DNA of 14,094 nucleotides from Ichthyophonus hoferi (lineage: Eukaryota > Opisthokonta > Ichthyosporea > Ichthyophonida > Ichthyophonidae). Below the pieces are notes generated by a model that was not told where the DNA came from, did not search any database, and saw only the letters and a program-made list of their open reading frames with translations. The stretch is from NCBI GenBank assembly GCA_002751075.1, contig NAOQ01000105.1:50943-65036 (forward strand). Direction: 5' to 3'. Of this stretch, positions 1-12,500 are shown piece by piece (position 1 is the first letter of the stretch; each line of letters opens with the position of its first letter). A program made the translations under genes and the position numbers.

Positions 1-14
1 CATACATACATACA

Positions 15-48
<34 letters not shown>

Positions 49-121
49 CATACATACATACATACATATATACATATATACATACATACATACATACACA
101 TATATACACACACATGCATAC
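1..121. repeat. CATA tetranucleotide microsatellite
   Basis: Near-perfect (CATA)n with TATA interruptions fills the intron after exon 19 up to the left edge. The repeat comes within a few bases of the exon 19 donor. Confidence 0.95.
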
Positions 122-230
122 CTTCTACCCTATGCTGGTCACTCTCCCTCCAAATCTTCCTATCGCATCGCTGGAACTCTTTTGAACATAGAGCATAGAA
201 CTCAAGAGTAGGGCCTAGGCCTGTGCCTGC
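122..230 (-). CDS. TRIP12: Exon 19: HECT N-lobe '[13 protein letters not shown]'
   Basis: 36 codons plus one base. It encodes [20 protein letters not shown], then a charged [16 protein letters not shown] tail. It carries the family signature [19 protein letters not shown]. Acceptor TATACAG, donor G|GTATGC (phase 1). The rest of the HECT domain, including the catalytic Cys, lies beyond the left edge. Confidence 0.96.
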
Positions 231-3200
231 CTGTATACGGGTATATAGTAGATAGGGGCAGGAGAGGGACAAAGAGGATGCAGCGTGTGAGATATAACAT
301 TACAAAACATAATGTTGTAGTTCTAGACTCTACGTGTGGTTATGTGTTCTTATACGATGGACTGATAACCATAGACCAATAAGGCACTATATGGTTAAGG
401 GTTTACACACACACACACACACATGTATATATATCTTTACATTTATACATACCTACATACACACATACATATCTATATACACACATACATACCTATATAC
501 ACACATACATATCTATATACATCCAGACATCTAGATATACCCTATCCCCCACGCATATATCCTTACCTCATCTGCATATTCAATCTCTAGCACAGCACGT
601 GTCGTGCCATATTTGGTCATCAATCGCAAACACGAATCAAAGATAGCATCACGTGACACCTTTGCCTTGGCCCTCTGAATGCGAGCCACTCGTAATTCTT
701 CTCCCGTCCCATCTCCAACTCCCATTCGCTGCTATAATTAGCATATATATACACGTATTAGCCACGGGACCATATACAATACATAATTATATTTAGCATC
801 AATCACTTACGCACATTAAATATTTATTTAAAATTAAAATTAAAATTGGTTTAATCTGCCTCACCTCCTCGCGCGTACTCTTAATGCAAGTCAATTTAAT
901 AGTTTAATACACCCATAGATGCAGGTATTTAACTACAATGGTGATCTCATCTCAGAATTTTAATACGAGGAAGTTGTTCGGTTTAAAAGATAAGCTCAAT
1001 ACAGTTATATAACTGGTTTAATACACGTATTTAACTGATCTACAATACATATACATACAGACATACATGAGAAGGGATTGTGCCAAACAACAAACAACAG
1101 GTCACAATAACATAATAATAATTGGTAATAACAGGTGGACAGTGAGAGAAAATGAAAGGCAAATATATATGCTTATGTGCATTAAGAAAGAGCTGCAGTA
1201 GGTCAGATATGTAGCTAGAGAAATAGTATGTATATATATGATATAATATAATAGATAAGATAATAGCATATAGTATAGTATAACATAGTGTAGTATATAT
1301 AACATACTATACGACACCATAACATAATACGGTACGACACATTATGACAAACATATATACCTACCTGTAGTATCGTCAAGGCTCGAGCAGTTCCAAAGGT
1401 AGTTAATTGCATATAAAGCTGACGGAGCTCAAAGGGAACAAGGAAGGGCACAGCTAGGGAGCGAGGGGTGGCCATATAAACCAATCATTACACTCGGTTA
1501 TAATTAAATGTTTAATGTGCTAATTATTGTCTAGAAATATACTTACACAAATAATTGGATTTGCTATAGTGACTAGATTATCTTATAGTATATTACCCTA
1601 GCTAATAGCAAATATATTGTAATTTTGATCGGACGCATTTTTAGCATATATGATTGGTGGGAGGTGTCGTTGCTAGGCAATGTCATAACAACGATTGAAT
1701 ACAACCCTTGTGAACTAGGTAGAGTGAAAAGGAATAAAAGACAGAACAGGTGATATGAGTGAACAAGAAATATAATAAAATGCAATACAATATAATACAA
1801 TATAATACACTATAATGCAATACAATAATACAATATACAATACAATATATTACAATCTACTACTCTACAACACTATACACCACATTTTAATACAATAATA
1901 TACTATACAACGCAATACAATATTATACTATACTCTATACTATACTATACAATATAATACACTAAACCACACTACACTACAATACACTACACTACAATAC
2001 ATTACATTACAATACACTACATTATAATATACAATACTACATTATACTACACTACAATACCTTTTATGATGTCTAAGCACCAATCAGGGAAATTTAGACT
2101 AGCAACACTGAAGGGATCCTAGGATGGATAAAGTGATTGATTGGCCATTTAAATATAGCACAATCTAACATATAAATATGATAGGCTAATCTATCCATGT
2201 GTAGGTAGTAAAAAATTTCCAACCAATGAAATCAAACCATATAAACTTCACTTACAAGCCATAATAATAGAGCTATTGTTTGAACTAAGCAATACACACT
2301 TTATAATATTAATGGGCCCGTACGGTCATGCTATATTATAACATATCATACAATACTGTCTATATGCATACACACGAGGTTATGATGTATAACGGACCAG
2401 CCAACATTATCCTATCAATGTATTGTCAAGCCCCACCGTGTCTATATATACACTGAATACTCGTTATGTAGAGTTAATAAGGGGTTGCTTTTGGTATTGT
2501 ATATCTCTTGGTGATAAAGATATAAGATAAGATAAGATATGATATGATAGGATGATCTCAACAAGGAAAAGGAAGATTAAACCATATAAAAGAAAGAAAG
2601 AAAACATCAAGATAAGACAAATTGTGGCTATATGAGAAAGATAGATAGATAGATAGATAGACAGGAAGATAAATAAATAGATAGACTGTCTTACCGCCAG
2701 CTGCCTCGTCATCTTAGCGGTAATCTTTGTATTCTGGAATTCCTTAGAGCCAATCACTAGCCCCCCTACCCTATCTACCACTGAGGTTCCTCTCCTAATT
2801 CATGTCACATGATTTTAAAAGTATAAGCCAATAGATTGCCGTGAATAGAATAAAGAAACACTCTTATACGTTACAAAGACGCTGGCTTTAATATTTATAT
2901 ATGAGGTAGTAGTGATAATATTAATCTCTATGCGAGTATAACAGGTGTATGGTTATCCTATATGCAATAGGATAGAGAGAGAGAGAGAAAAGAAAAAGAA
3001 AAAAGGATAGACAGGCTGCATTAATTACCTATTCAGCAGTTGTAGTAGCTTTAACATGCATATGATATCATATAGAGGGTCATTAGAATTAAAGGTCATG
3101 AGATCTTTAATCACACTCAATGATTGGCCTAATGCCCGCAGCTTATTGGTGGCCTGAAGATTTATGGATGTAGAGTGGCTCTTTAATTCCGGGACACGGT

Positions 3201-6200
3201 GCTGTAGATATCATATATGAATGCACAATATTAGCATGATAGTATAGTAGTATATTAGTATAATCGTATGATATCATAGCATAATAATACAATAGTATAA
3301 TAATATAACAATACGTAGGTTAGTATGTTTTAACCGATTAACAATATGTTAACAATGGCTTATAAATACATATTAGGCCTTGCAATATATACAACCACCA
3401 TTTATACTAAGCATTACATACCATCCTATGTCATTCTCTCACTAGCGTACCCTACTGCATTAGAGTGTATAGCATTCATTGCATTGTATTTTATTATTGT
3501 ATAGTATTGTATTGTATTATAGTGTATAGTATAGTACAGTATAGTATAGTATAGTATAGTATAGTATTGTATTGTATTATATTGTATAGTATAGTATTGG
3601 ATTGCATTGTATTGTATTGTATTATATTATATTGTATAGTATAGTATTGTATTGCATTGTATTGTATTAGATTATAGTATATTATATCATACATATCCTT
3701 ATATCCTCTCATATAATTCCAAAAATCAATCTGCCAATCACAGTTCCCCATTAATATTAAGTGTAATGAAAGCACACCTTCTCATTAGTCTTATGAATAC
3801 TAGGATCATATAGGCTATATGTCAGGGTGTAGGTTTCCTTCCAGTATCGCCCCAGCCTACGACCCTCATATCCACCAGCCAGACTGCATTGTGATTGGCC
3901 CGTTACACTAGGTATTGATATATAGTTTATTTTAATTGGCTGATGAAGCACCATGCATGCTGACCTAGTCTAATAGATGTACCCACATGATTTCCATAAT
4001 AGGACTAATTAAGTAAGTAATTAACAAAAGCTGGGCACCAATCATTTACCTGTGATGGTTTCCTAATTAAGAATTACTTACAGGCTATGAAAACACATGC
4101 TAGCAGACTACTTCCTCGTATTATCACAATATTACAACAGCCTCCTATCCTATCGCACTCTCATAGTATCAGAATATCAGACATACCATGATAGGATAAG
4201 TGGGTACCTGGCAAGAGAAGAGATAATATACAATATATGATAAAACACACTGACACCATACACCATACATACACTATAGCCCTTATAACCTATAAGCCAT
4301 ACAATTATACAAGTCTTACTTGGTCGACAGCTGTGAATTAGCAAACTTATCAATAGCATGAAACAGTGTCATTGACTGGTCCAAAACATGTCCGTTAAGG
4401 GAAAACACCAGTTTGGGTACTTTAACCGCATCTGGCCCGTTTGCACTTGGCGAACCGGCTTGCGGTTCTTCTTCTGATGGTTTGTCCTTGTTGTCTAATA
4501 AAATAGGTTGAGACAGATATAGAGTTAGGTTGGATTGGTATGTATATGTATATGCATCACAAATGATTGGTTATCTACATGGTCCACATGATTAACATCG
4601 GTCTAGAATAATTATAAAAATAAAACATAGTATAGTGTAGTATAATAAAATATAGTATAGTGTACTATAATATATTATACAGTTACTCTCTGCAATGTAA
4701 GATGGAAAATAGGAAAGCACGGTGCTAAGGTATACACTATACCTTGAAAAGATGAATGTATATATTAATATAACTGTATCGCTTTGCATAAAAGATAGAT
4801 GTTTATATATTTATAGTTATGGTATGGCATTAAACGCCTACAACCTCTATGTTGTGTTAGATAACATTATACATCATAGGTATGGATGTGATGTAATGTA
4901 ATGACCATTACATTTTCATATACCCCCTGTCCGGCCCAACCCGAATATTCAGCTAGAGCTCACGTTATTGCATTAATAAATAACTAATATTCTATTGAAA
5001 GAACCCCCACATATGGCCTGAGCCCCTACTATTCATCGTCACCACACATTCCTTATAACTATATATAGCTGTCTTCCTACCCCAATCATCTGCCCTTTTT
5101 ACTATTCTTGCTACCATTACCTGTCTCAGTCGATAGTGCGGAGGTGGGCAAGTCATTGCCTTGTTTAGGGTGATGATGTGGGTCCGGTGACGTAGAGCTA
5201 TGGCTATTAGTACCACTCTCTGTAAGGTCTAACTCAGTCCTCCTATCTTCTGTAGGGCACATGACTAGTTAATTAAGTGAGGGTTATTACTGGATAAACT
5301 TAATTAAGAAGAGAATTGCGATTGGTCATTTGAAAAATGTAATGAGAAATTCTAAAAGCATGATTTTTCTTCTCAGCTTTTAAATATGATTGGTAGTGTA
5401 TGTGTGATATGAATGTATTCCATTGGTATATATATATAGGATACACTTTACGCATTCTAAAACTGATTCAATAGGCAAGTAGATGCTGTGACGGTCGGGT
5501 AAAAAGAGATAGTATATAGTTCTTATGGATTCGTTTCATAATAACCACATCATAAAGTCTGTTTCCAATTGAAGAAAATGGTAAGACTACGGTATTTAAA
5601 TATAACAATCGGCAAATATTAGTTTAAAATAGTATATAAATTATCATATAGGTACACTTCAAAAACTGAATATTTGGGTCAAGAATATTTTTTTCTATAC
5701 GTTTTTCCAGTATATATTGATAGGATATGGTTGGAAAAGGAGGGAAAAATAAGGAGACATAACGTAGAGAGGTATGACGTACGGATAGATGACGTCACCA
5801 CATCTATTTCGTCATCAACCTCCTCCTCATCAGTGGCTGGTGGGTAATAAACAGCAAAGTAAATAAACAACCAATTCTGCATGCTCCGGTCTTAACATAC
5901 TAGCTACAATGTAGTGCAAGTGTTAATTGCCTGTACGACTACATCAACTTGTATTTCATTAACCACTCACCGTACATTAATAATTTTTAAATAAATGCAG
6001 TAACAGATATATACATGCCCACCTACACGCTCTAAAATAAAGTCAGATAAATATATACCAATTATCATATATACATAACTACATAGATATTCTATATAGA
6101 CTTCCATTAAGACCCCTTACAGTCATTGGCTCCCTTCACATCCAAGGTGTCATCGTCATTATCTTCTGTTTCGTCGGCTACGTCATCTGTGATAGGGAAC

Positions 6201-9200
6201 CAATCAATACCATCCATTACTTGCATAGTAACCACTAGACTAGAATATGGCTTAGAGAAAAGAGGGAAAAATTAAACAGGAAAACAAAGTAAGCTGATTC
6301 AAAATTTCATAGTGATCTTTTAACAATATACTATAGCAAACCAATCAAATAGGTTAGAATGCCTTGGATTCACAGCCAATGCCAATACTATATTCCACAG
6401 ACCATATGATTGGGGTAAGATATGCTATAAAACTCATATATTATTGCATTATATTATATCATATGGTATACGTCCCTATTTTAAATAATATAACAGTCAA
6501 AACCAATTGACTTCATATAGCCTGAAAATATACTATACCACCTAACCAATTACAAATAATAGTCAGGTTGCCTATCCAATCATATGACAGAAAAATCAAA
6601 GGAAACCAAGGGGGTGGGGTGGGGAAGTAAGAGCGCGGTGGTACCATTATATAATGTATGTTAACCAATGGATATTAATATATAAGCAGCTTAAAACCTA
6701 TACATCAGTTGTGGTAGAATCAAGATATTGCTATAACGTACATATATTATATATATATATATCCTCACGACTCTGTAATCGTCTCATATTTTAGCAAATG
6801 TGTAATACAATAGAGTATAGTATAGTATGGTATCATACAGTACAGTAGAATATAATACAGTATAGTATAGTATAGTATAATATTATAATCTTTCATCTTT
6901 TAGACCTTATATATATATATATATAACATAGTGAGTCACAAACCTGGTTCATCCCCGTCCAAGCAAACGAGGGGCCATAGAAAGTTTTCTAATGAGTACA
7001 TGGCAGCTAGAGGCTCTACCATTACAATATTACTTGTCTCTTTAAGTTTGGCTTCCTATTGGGTACATAAAGGAGGGTAAGGCTGTAGTATATAGATGCA
7101 TACATATATAGTAAGCACTGAAACAAGAAGAACGTTCAAGTGGTTATAAGATAAATAGTCATGGATTATTGGAGGACTTAATTACAGACTACATTATAAT
7201 AATACAATCCTATATAATACTATTTTACTATCTCACATATATAGTACTACATAACTGTTTTGTTATAATCTTGTCTATTTACAATTTATTTGCACACCAA
7301 TCAATATAGTACATTATAGTATAAAATATTACATGGTCCTTCTGTTATAATCTCATATAATCATCATTTTCCTGCCCTCCAATCATAACTGGTCCTTAAA
7401 GTGGATCTATTTAAATAAGGCCCACTATTGATGAATCACAACTCACATCTATTGGGCAGACACAATCGCTAACTACCTAGCATTATCTGATTGGTTCAGC
7501 TTAAATACATAATTTCCTTAAATCCAATAATTGTTAGTGTTGTATCATTTAATACAAATATATATAACCCATATAGATCGAAAAAGTATTGGTTCAAGCC
7601 AACTACACGTCATAAGGGCTACTATAGCAACTGATTGCTCATTGGCTAAGCGTAGACCAACCACCACAAGACGATAAATAATAAGCCTTTTCAGGATATA
7701 GTATATAGCTTGTAAGTATATTAAAATTTTAAAAGATATTGGTAATAATTCATTGGCCTCAAGAGAGTTTAACCACTCAGATATTGACATCTATCCATTA
7801 AGCAACGTTATTTGGTGAGATAAAATCGGCGTTAAGCCTGCGTGTTCTAGTCATTTTAGCCACAGGAAAAGGGCCCAATAAGAAAAGGAGATTAAAAAAT
7901 CCAGACTAGGGAATTGGCCATCTAGGCTTATTAATTTTTTTTGATAATAAATAAACTTTATAGCCATTAATATAACGATTAACTGATTCCCCATCCATTC
8001 CAGAGAGACCGAGACGTTACGGATATTTTTAATATAAGATTAGAGTTTAATGGGTTTAACCACTCTACCATATAAGTCTGAATGGCCTAGGCCCTAAAGA
8101 AATTGGAATTGTGTCGTTTATTATTTTTAATTGTGAAAGATTACTGGTTAAAGAACTAGCATACACCCAATTACATCTTTTTATAGATCAAATCACAAGC
8201 AAGATACTCATTCCTTAGGCCAATCATTACTGTTCTCGTTAGCAAGATATTGGAAAGATAAAGATGATATAACATCTCTAACCCCTAAATTTAATACTGA
8301 AGAGTAAGTCGGATTGCTTGCAGCCAGTATGATGAACCAATAGAAAATAATAACATAATTTGGCAATTAGAAAGTATCTTTTTAAAGACAAAACGATATT
8401 ACCTAGCCTTCACCAACCTCATGATAAATATCCAATGAGCATTGCAGCTAATATATAAGCAACTCAGGAGTTATAATAGAGCAAGATGGTCAGAGTGTAG
8501 TTGAATTGGTTGGATATCATTACCAGAGAGAAAGAATATAACTTTCATAGACCATTCTGTACTTGATTATGTCATACTATAGTGCATTGTATTATAAATT
8601 ATAACAAGCTAATGACAAATAAAACAAGTCATGTGCCCAAACCTACCTGATTGGCATCTCGAACAAGGCGCACACCTATAGGGTGCATAATGATTCGTAG
8701 AGAAGAGCTTAAAGTAGACACCCCATTGGTTGAGGAACTGCTTGATAGCTCATGCACTGCCACTTTATACCGCTGCACCATTCGGGTCACCCAATTAGCC
8801 ATACGGGTCGAATCACTTTCTTAGGCTATCCTTATTTTCCACCTTTCTCTGCATTTGCCTATCAACATACCATTGTAGTATGATACTAGCCAATCAAATA
8901 TTTATAAATTCTCTCGCAATCAGATAGTTCACACCTAACCAAGTTCAAATAAAATCAAATTTTAATAGGATGAATCTATTGCTACAATAAAAAAACAGAG
9001 TTTGATCAATGACATTTACAGAGAATGTGTGGTTGCCACTATTTTCTTTTAAAAATAAACTTAATGAATCTAGATGATTGGTATTCTACCGGGCTAACCA
9101 CACCTAATACATACAATCCATGGGCTATTAGCTCTATAGTCTGTATAAAACAAGCATTTCTTGTTGAACTGTCATAAGAATTGATATTTAATTCGTGATT

Positions 9201-9520
9201 AATAACCATATTTTCTATTAAAAGGGGTATATTTGTTTAATAATGGTTACAAAATAGGACAAATTTGCAGCTAAAGTCTATAAGTAATAATGATCCAGCC
9301 CTATCTACTATATTCATACGGTACTAGTGTTGATACTACGAGTAGTTACATATTAAATAAGTAAATAATCAAAGTAGTTTATACCTAGAGGTGATTGGGT
9401 GTTTATAAGGATTCTATTAGCAATAAAACTTGGACATGTACACGCGCATACTTAGTGAAGACCGCAAGGCAGTACAAGCAGACAGAGAATAAAGCACATT
9501 CCCTATGCTCATCTACATGA

Positions 9521-9558
<38 letters not shown>

Positions 9559-12500
9559 GTATACAGTATAGTATAGTGTAGTATAGTATGAAGTAATAAG
9601 AGATAATATAATATAATAAAATAAAATAAAATAAAATATATTATAATATGATATATAATATAACATAATACAACACAATAATAAACTGTATATATAAACA
9701 ACCACATCCATCCATCTGATATCTAGCTGTATTATGTTCTTTATTATTTATTATTTGCTATTATATTTTACTATGTAGTACTGTATATCACTACAGAATA
9801 TGCTATGATTCATACTATCCAACATATACCACGCCTTACCTCAGCCTTATTTAGTAGCCCTTGCAGCTTGTCCAGGAAAGGGATGACAGCTGGAACATGA
9901 GACGATGATGGACGCTGCATTGCGTCATAATGACATCATCATATAAGCACTAAGTAAGATGAAAGACATACATACTCGAAGAAAGAGAAATCCAATATAT
10001 ATGTTGTTATCTATGTATGTATGTATGTATGTATGTACATCAATATATATATATATATATATGTATTCGTGAGAAAGCAGGGAAAGTGCAGTGGATAAAC
10101 AAATATAAAATCATATAGAATATATCTTGCAATAAATGACACAACAGCATGGTAAATTAGTACATCACCACTGTAGACATCACTATACACTACATACATT
10201 ATACACTAAAATATCCGATGTTATATTAGCATTCTATACTATCCATTGGGTATGTATGTGTATCATATTCTAATTTTTCGATAGTAGGCCAAACGTGTTG
10301 TTTACTGCCATTTCATATTATGTGAGCGTAAGTGAATGTGTGTGCGTGTGTATAATAAGAATCATAGTAATAATAGTAATATTAACAATCATAATAACAA
10401 TAAGAGCAGTAATACTAATAATAATAATAATAATAGAACCAGTTACAACTTATGTGTGCATGTGTTTATATGTAGCCAATAGTCTAGAGTTATCCTCCTA
10501 TCCTGCACTATTTAATAATATAACATAATCTCAGACCAGAAGGACAACCGGAGGTATGTACACATGGTACATACGTCATACATACGTCATGGATAGCCAT
10601 ACTAACCTCAAAGAATGTGATAGAAAACTCTTTTAATCGTCGCCATTCGGTGTCTTCATCACCTGAAAATAATGGTTAGTAATGATACATAACCTATAAA
10701 AATATCGGGATAAAATAGATGTAATCATATAAATATATGTATATTTAGTTAAGATAAAACAATAATAAGTTTAAAATTATAACCATTCCATGGACATATA
10801 TTATTTTAAACTGAAAAACTACATCAAGTAGCTATATATATATATGTTTCCACTGCAGAGCCCAAATTACAATTTAGGGAGTCCTATTTATAATTTACAG
10901 GGGTCCATACACGCCATATCTATCTACATACTCATTTATCCATACATGGACAGAATGCTAAAAAGCTATCTTTATAACATAATACAGTGCAGTACAATAC
11001 ACTGCCATATAATATAATACAATACACTGCAATACAATACCATACAATATAAAACACTACACTATAATACAATATAGTACACTACATTTCAAAATAATAA
11101 CATTAATAATATAACCACAAGAGATGATCGTAGACCTGTCTAGACAACAAAAGAAACCTTTATCTACATAATCTAAATTCCAAGATATATATATACCAAT
11201 ATTCCTTCATACTTTAATAGACTCACAACATCATAGCATCACTCTATATAAGACAATCACACCAATCCATACATAGCTAGAACCATCTCCCCCATGACCT
11301 CACACCAATCCGTATATAGTTATAACATTGTTTCTGATGATCTCACCTAATTGTGTAAAGAAGGTCAATAGGCTATGTATTAGGTTGCTTTCCAGCAGCT
11401 CAAATGAAGTGACTCCAGAATTCTGATCGGTAAAAACCCCCCTTAACTCTTCGAAAATACTTTTACCATAGTCACTAGGATTCTCTTTTAGCTTTTCTGA
11501 TAGGGTAGTTAGCGTATTTAAAACAGGACTGGCCAATAGATTGCCAGAATTAAAATTATAATCATTAAGGAATCGCGTGGCCTCATTTTTGACCCATATC
11601 TTAGCTTCGTATTCAGGGGGGTTCAATAGGAGGCGGGCCAGGTGAAGAGGGGGAGAGGAGGGAGAGGGGGGTGAAGAGGTAGAGGTAGTCAATGAACTGG
11701 GTGCTGGTGGATTGGTATGAGTCGATGATTGGTGGTCTGGTGTGCTGGGCTCCTTGTCTATTGGTTGATGATGGTATGAGGTGGTATGCGGGGGAGGTGT
11801 TGTTAGAGTAGGATAGAAAGGGAAGGGTATAGGATTGTATATTGACAGGAGAGAGAGCAAAGTGAAGAAACACAAAAATGTAATAAAAGGTAAGAATGGT
11901 GCTAAAAAGGAATAGAGTAGGATGAAGGCATGTAAATCTTAACATGCAACATTACGTAACTTCTTCAATGTTTATCATATTTGTATACCCACATTCTATC
12001 ATTCTCTATATATTCACATACACAGTTATTCTATAGCTATACATACAGCTATACCTGTGTATACATACAAACATATATCTATGCACACCAGTACCCACCC
12101 TTATATACATACTATCCCTACCCACCACCTACCATCCCCCTGTGATGTCACCATGACGTCAGAACCAGATTTCTCACCAGATGTCTTCTTCTTATCCTTC
12201 TCACTCTCCTTTATCCCTGACAAGGTCTGATCAACTACACCCAGAGGGTAGTGTGAGTAGTATATACCATAGGGTAGATAGGTAAGTATAATAAGGAAGT
12301 ATATATATTAAACTACAGATAGGTAGGTAGGTTATTATAAGGAAGTATATATATTATACTATAGGTAGGTAGGTAGGTAGGTTAGTATAAGGAAGTATAT
12401 ATACTATACTATAGGTAGGTAGGTAGGTTAGTATAGAGAAGTATATATATTATACTATAGGTAGGGTAGGTTAGTATAATAAGATATATGTACAAAGACA

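Larger units (their letters stand above)
3202..3777 (-). other. Intron 13 (576 nt)
   Basis: GT-AG intron between exons 13 and 14. It contains two degenerate arrays (3229-3312 and 3484-3690) separated by unique sequence. Confidence 0.85.
9915..10606 (-). other. Intron 5 (692 nt)
   Basis: GT-AG intron between exons 5 and 6. It holds a GTAT/AT microsatellite (10013-10062), an AAT-rich trinucleotide stretch (10355-10435) and a small inverted repeat near the exon 5 donor (10554-10574). The plus-strand ORF here is a translation of the repeats. Confidence 0.8.

Noticed and set aside
334-534. Plus-strand 66-codon ORF
   Set aside because: It is a translation of the CA/CATA microsatellite ([16 protein letters not shown]) and gives no known protein.
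2743-2778. 36-nt micro-intron within exon 15
   Set aside because: GT and AG are present and phase fits, but continuous translation gives nearly the human TRIP12 spacing and the intron would be unusually short.
3494-3775. 93-codon minus-strand ORF of repeated NTIQYN-type units
   Set aside because: It is the pentanucleotide array read in frame; not a repeat protein gene.
5790-5797. TGACGTCA (CRE-type) palindrome
   Set aside because: It lies within coding exon 10 and is readily explained by the codons there; no supporting regulatory context.
7545-7790. 81-codon minus-strand ORF in intron 7
   Set aside because: It overlaps copy A of the dispersed repeat, is not visibly maintained in copy B, and resembles no family I know; it starts from an ordinary internal codon by chance.
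8773-8819. Upstream extension of exon 7 ([14 protein letters not shown])
   Set aside because: The frame is open, but the acceptor would be out of phase with exon 6 and would insert residues into a conserved block.
9104-9140. Possible extra 37-nt minus-strand exon ([12 protein letters not shown]) in intron 6
   Set aside because: It was considered to fix a phase problem when exon 7 was extended to 8819. With the exon 7 acceptor at 8772 the phases match without it, and the exon 6-7 join restores the TRIP12/UPL3 motif exactly.
9403-9711. 102- and 64-codon minus-strand ORFs rich in Tyr/Ile/Leu
   Set aside because: They are translations of AT and TATAG microsatellites; the apparent membrane-like character is a composition artefact.
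10295-10528. 77-codon plus-strand ORF with poly-Ile
   Set aside because: It is driven by the AAT trinucleotide repeat; no start context or homology.
11613-11945. 110-codon minus-strand ORF overlapping exon 4
   Set aside because: It is an alternative frame of the C/T-rich stretch; the conserved protein is in the other frame.
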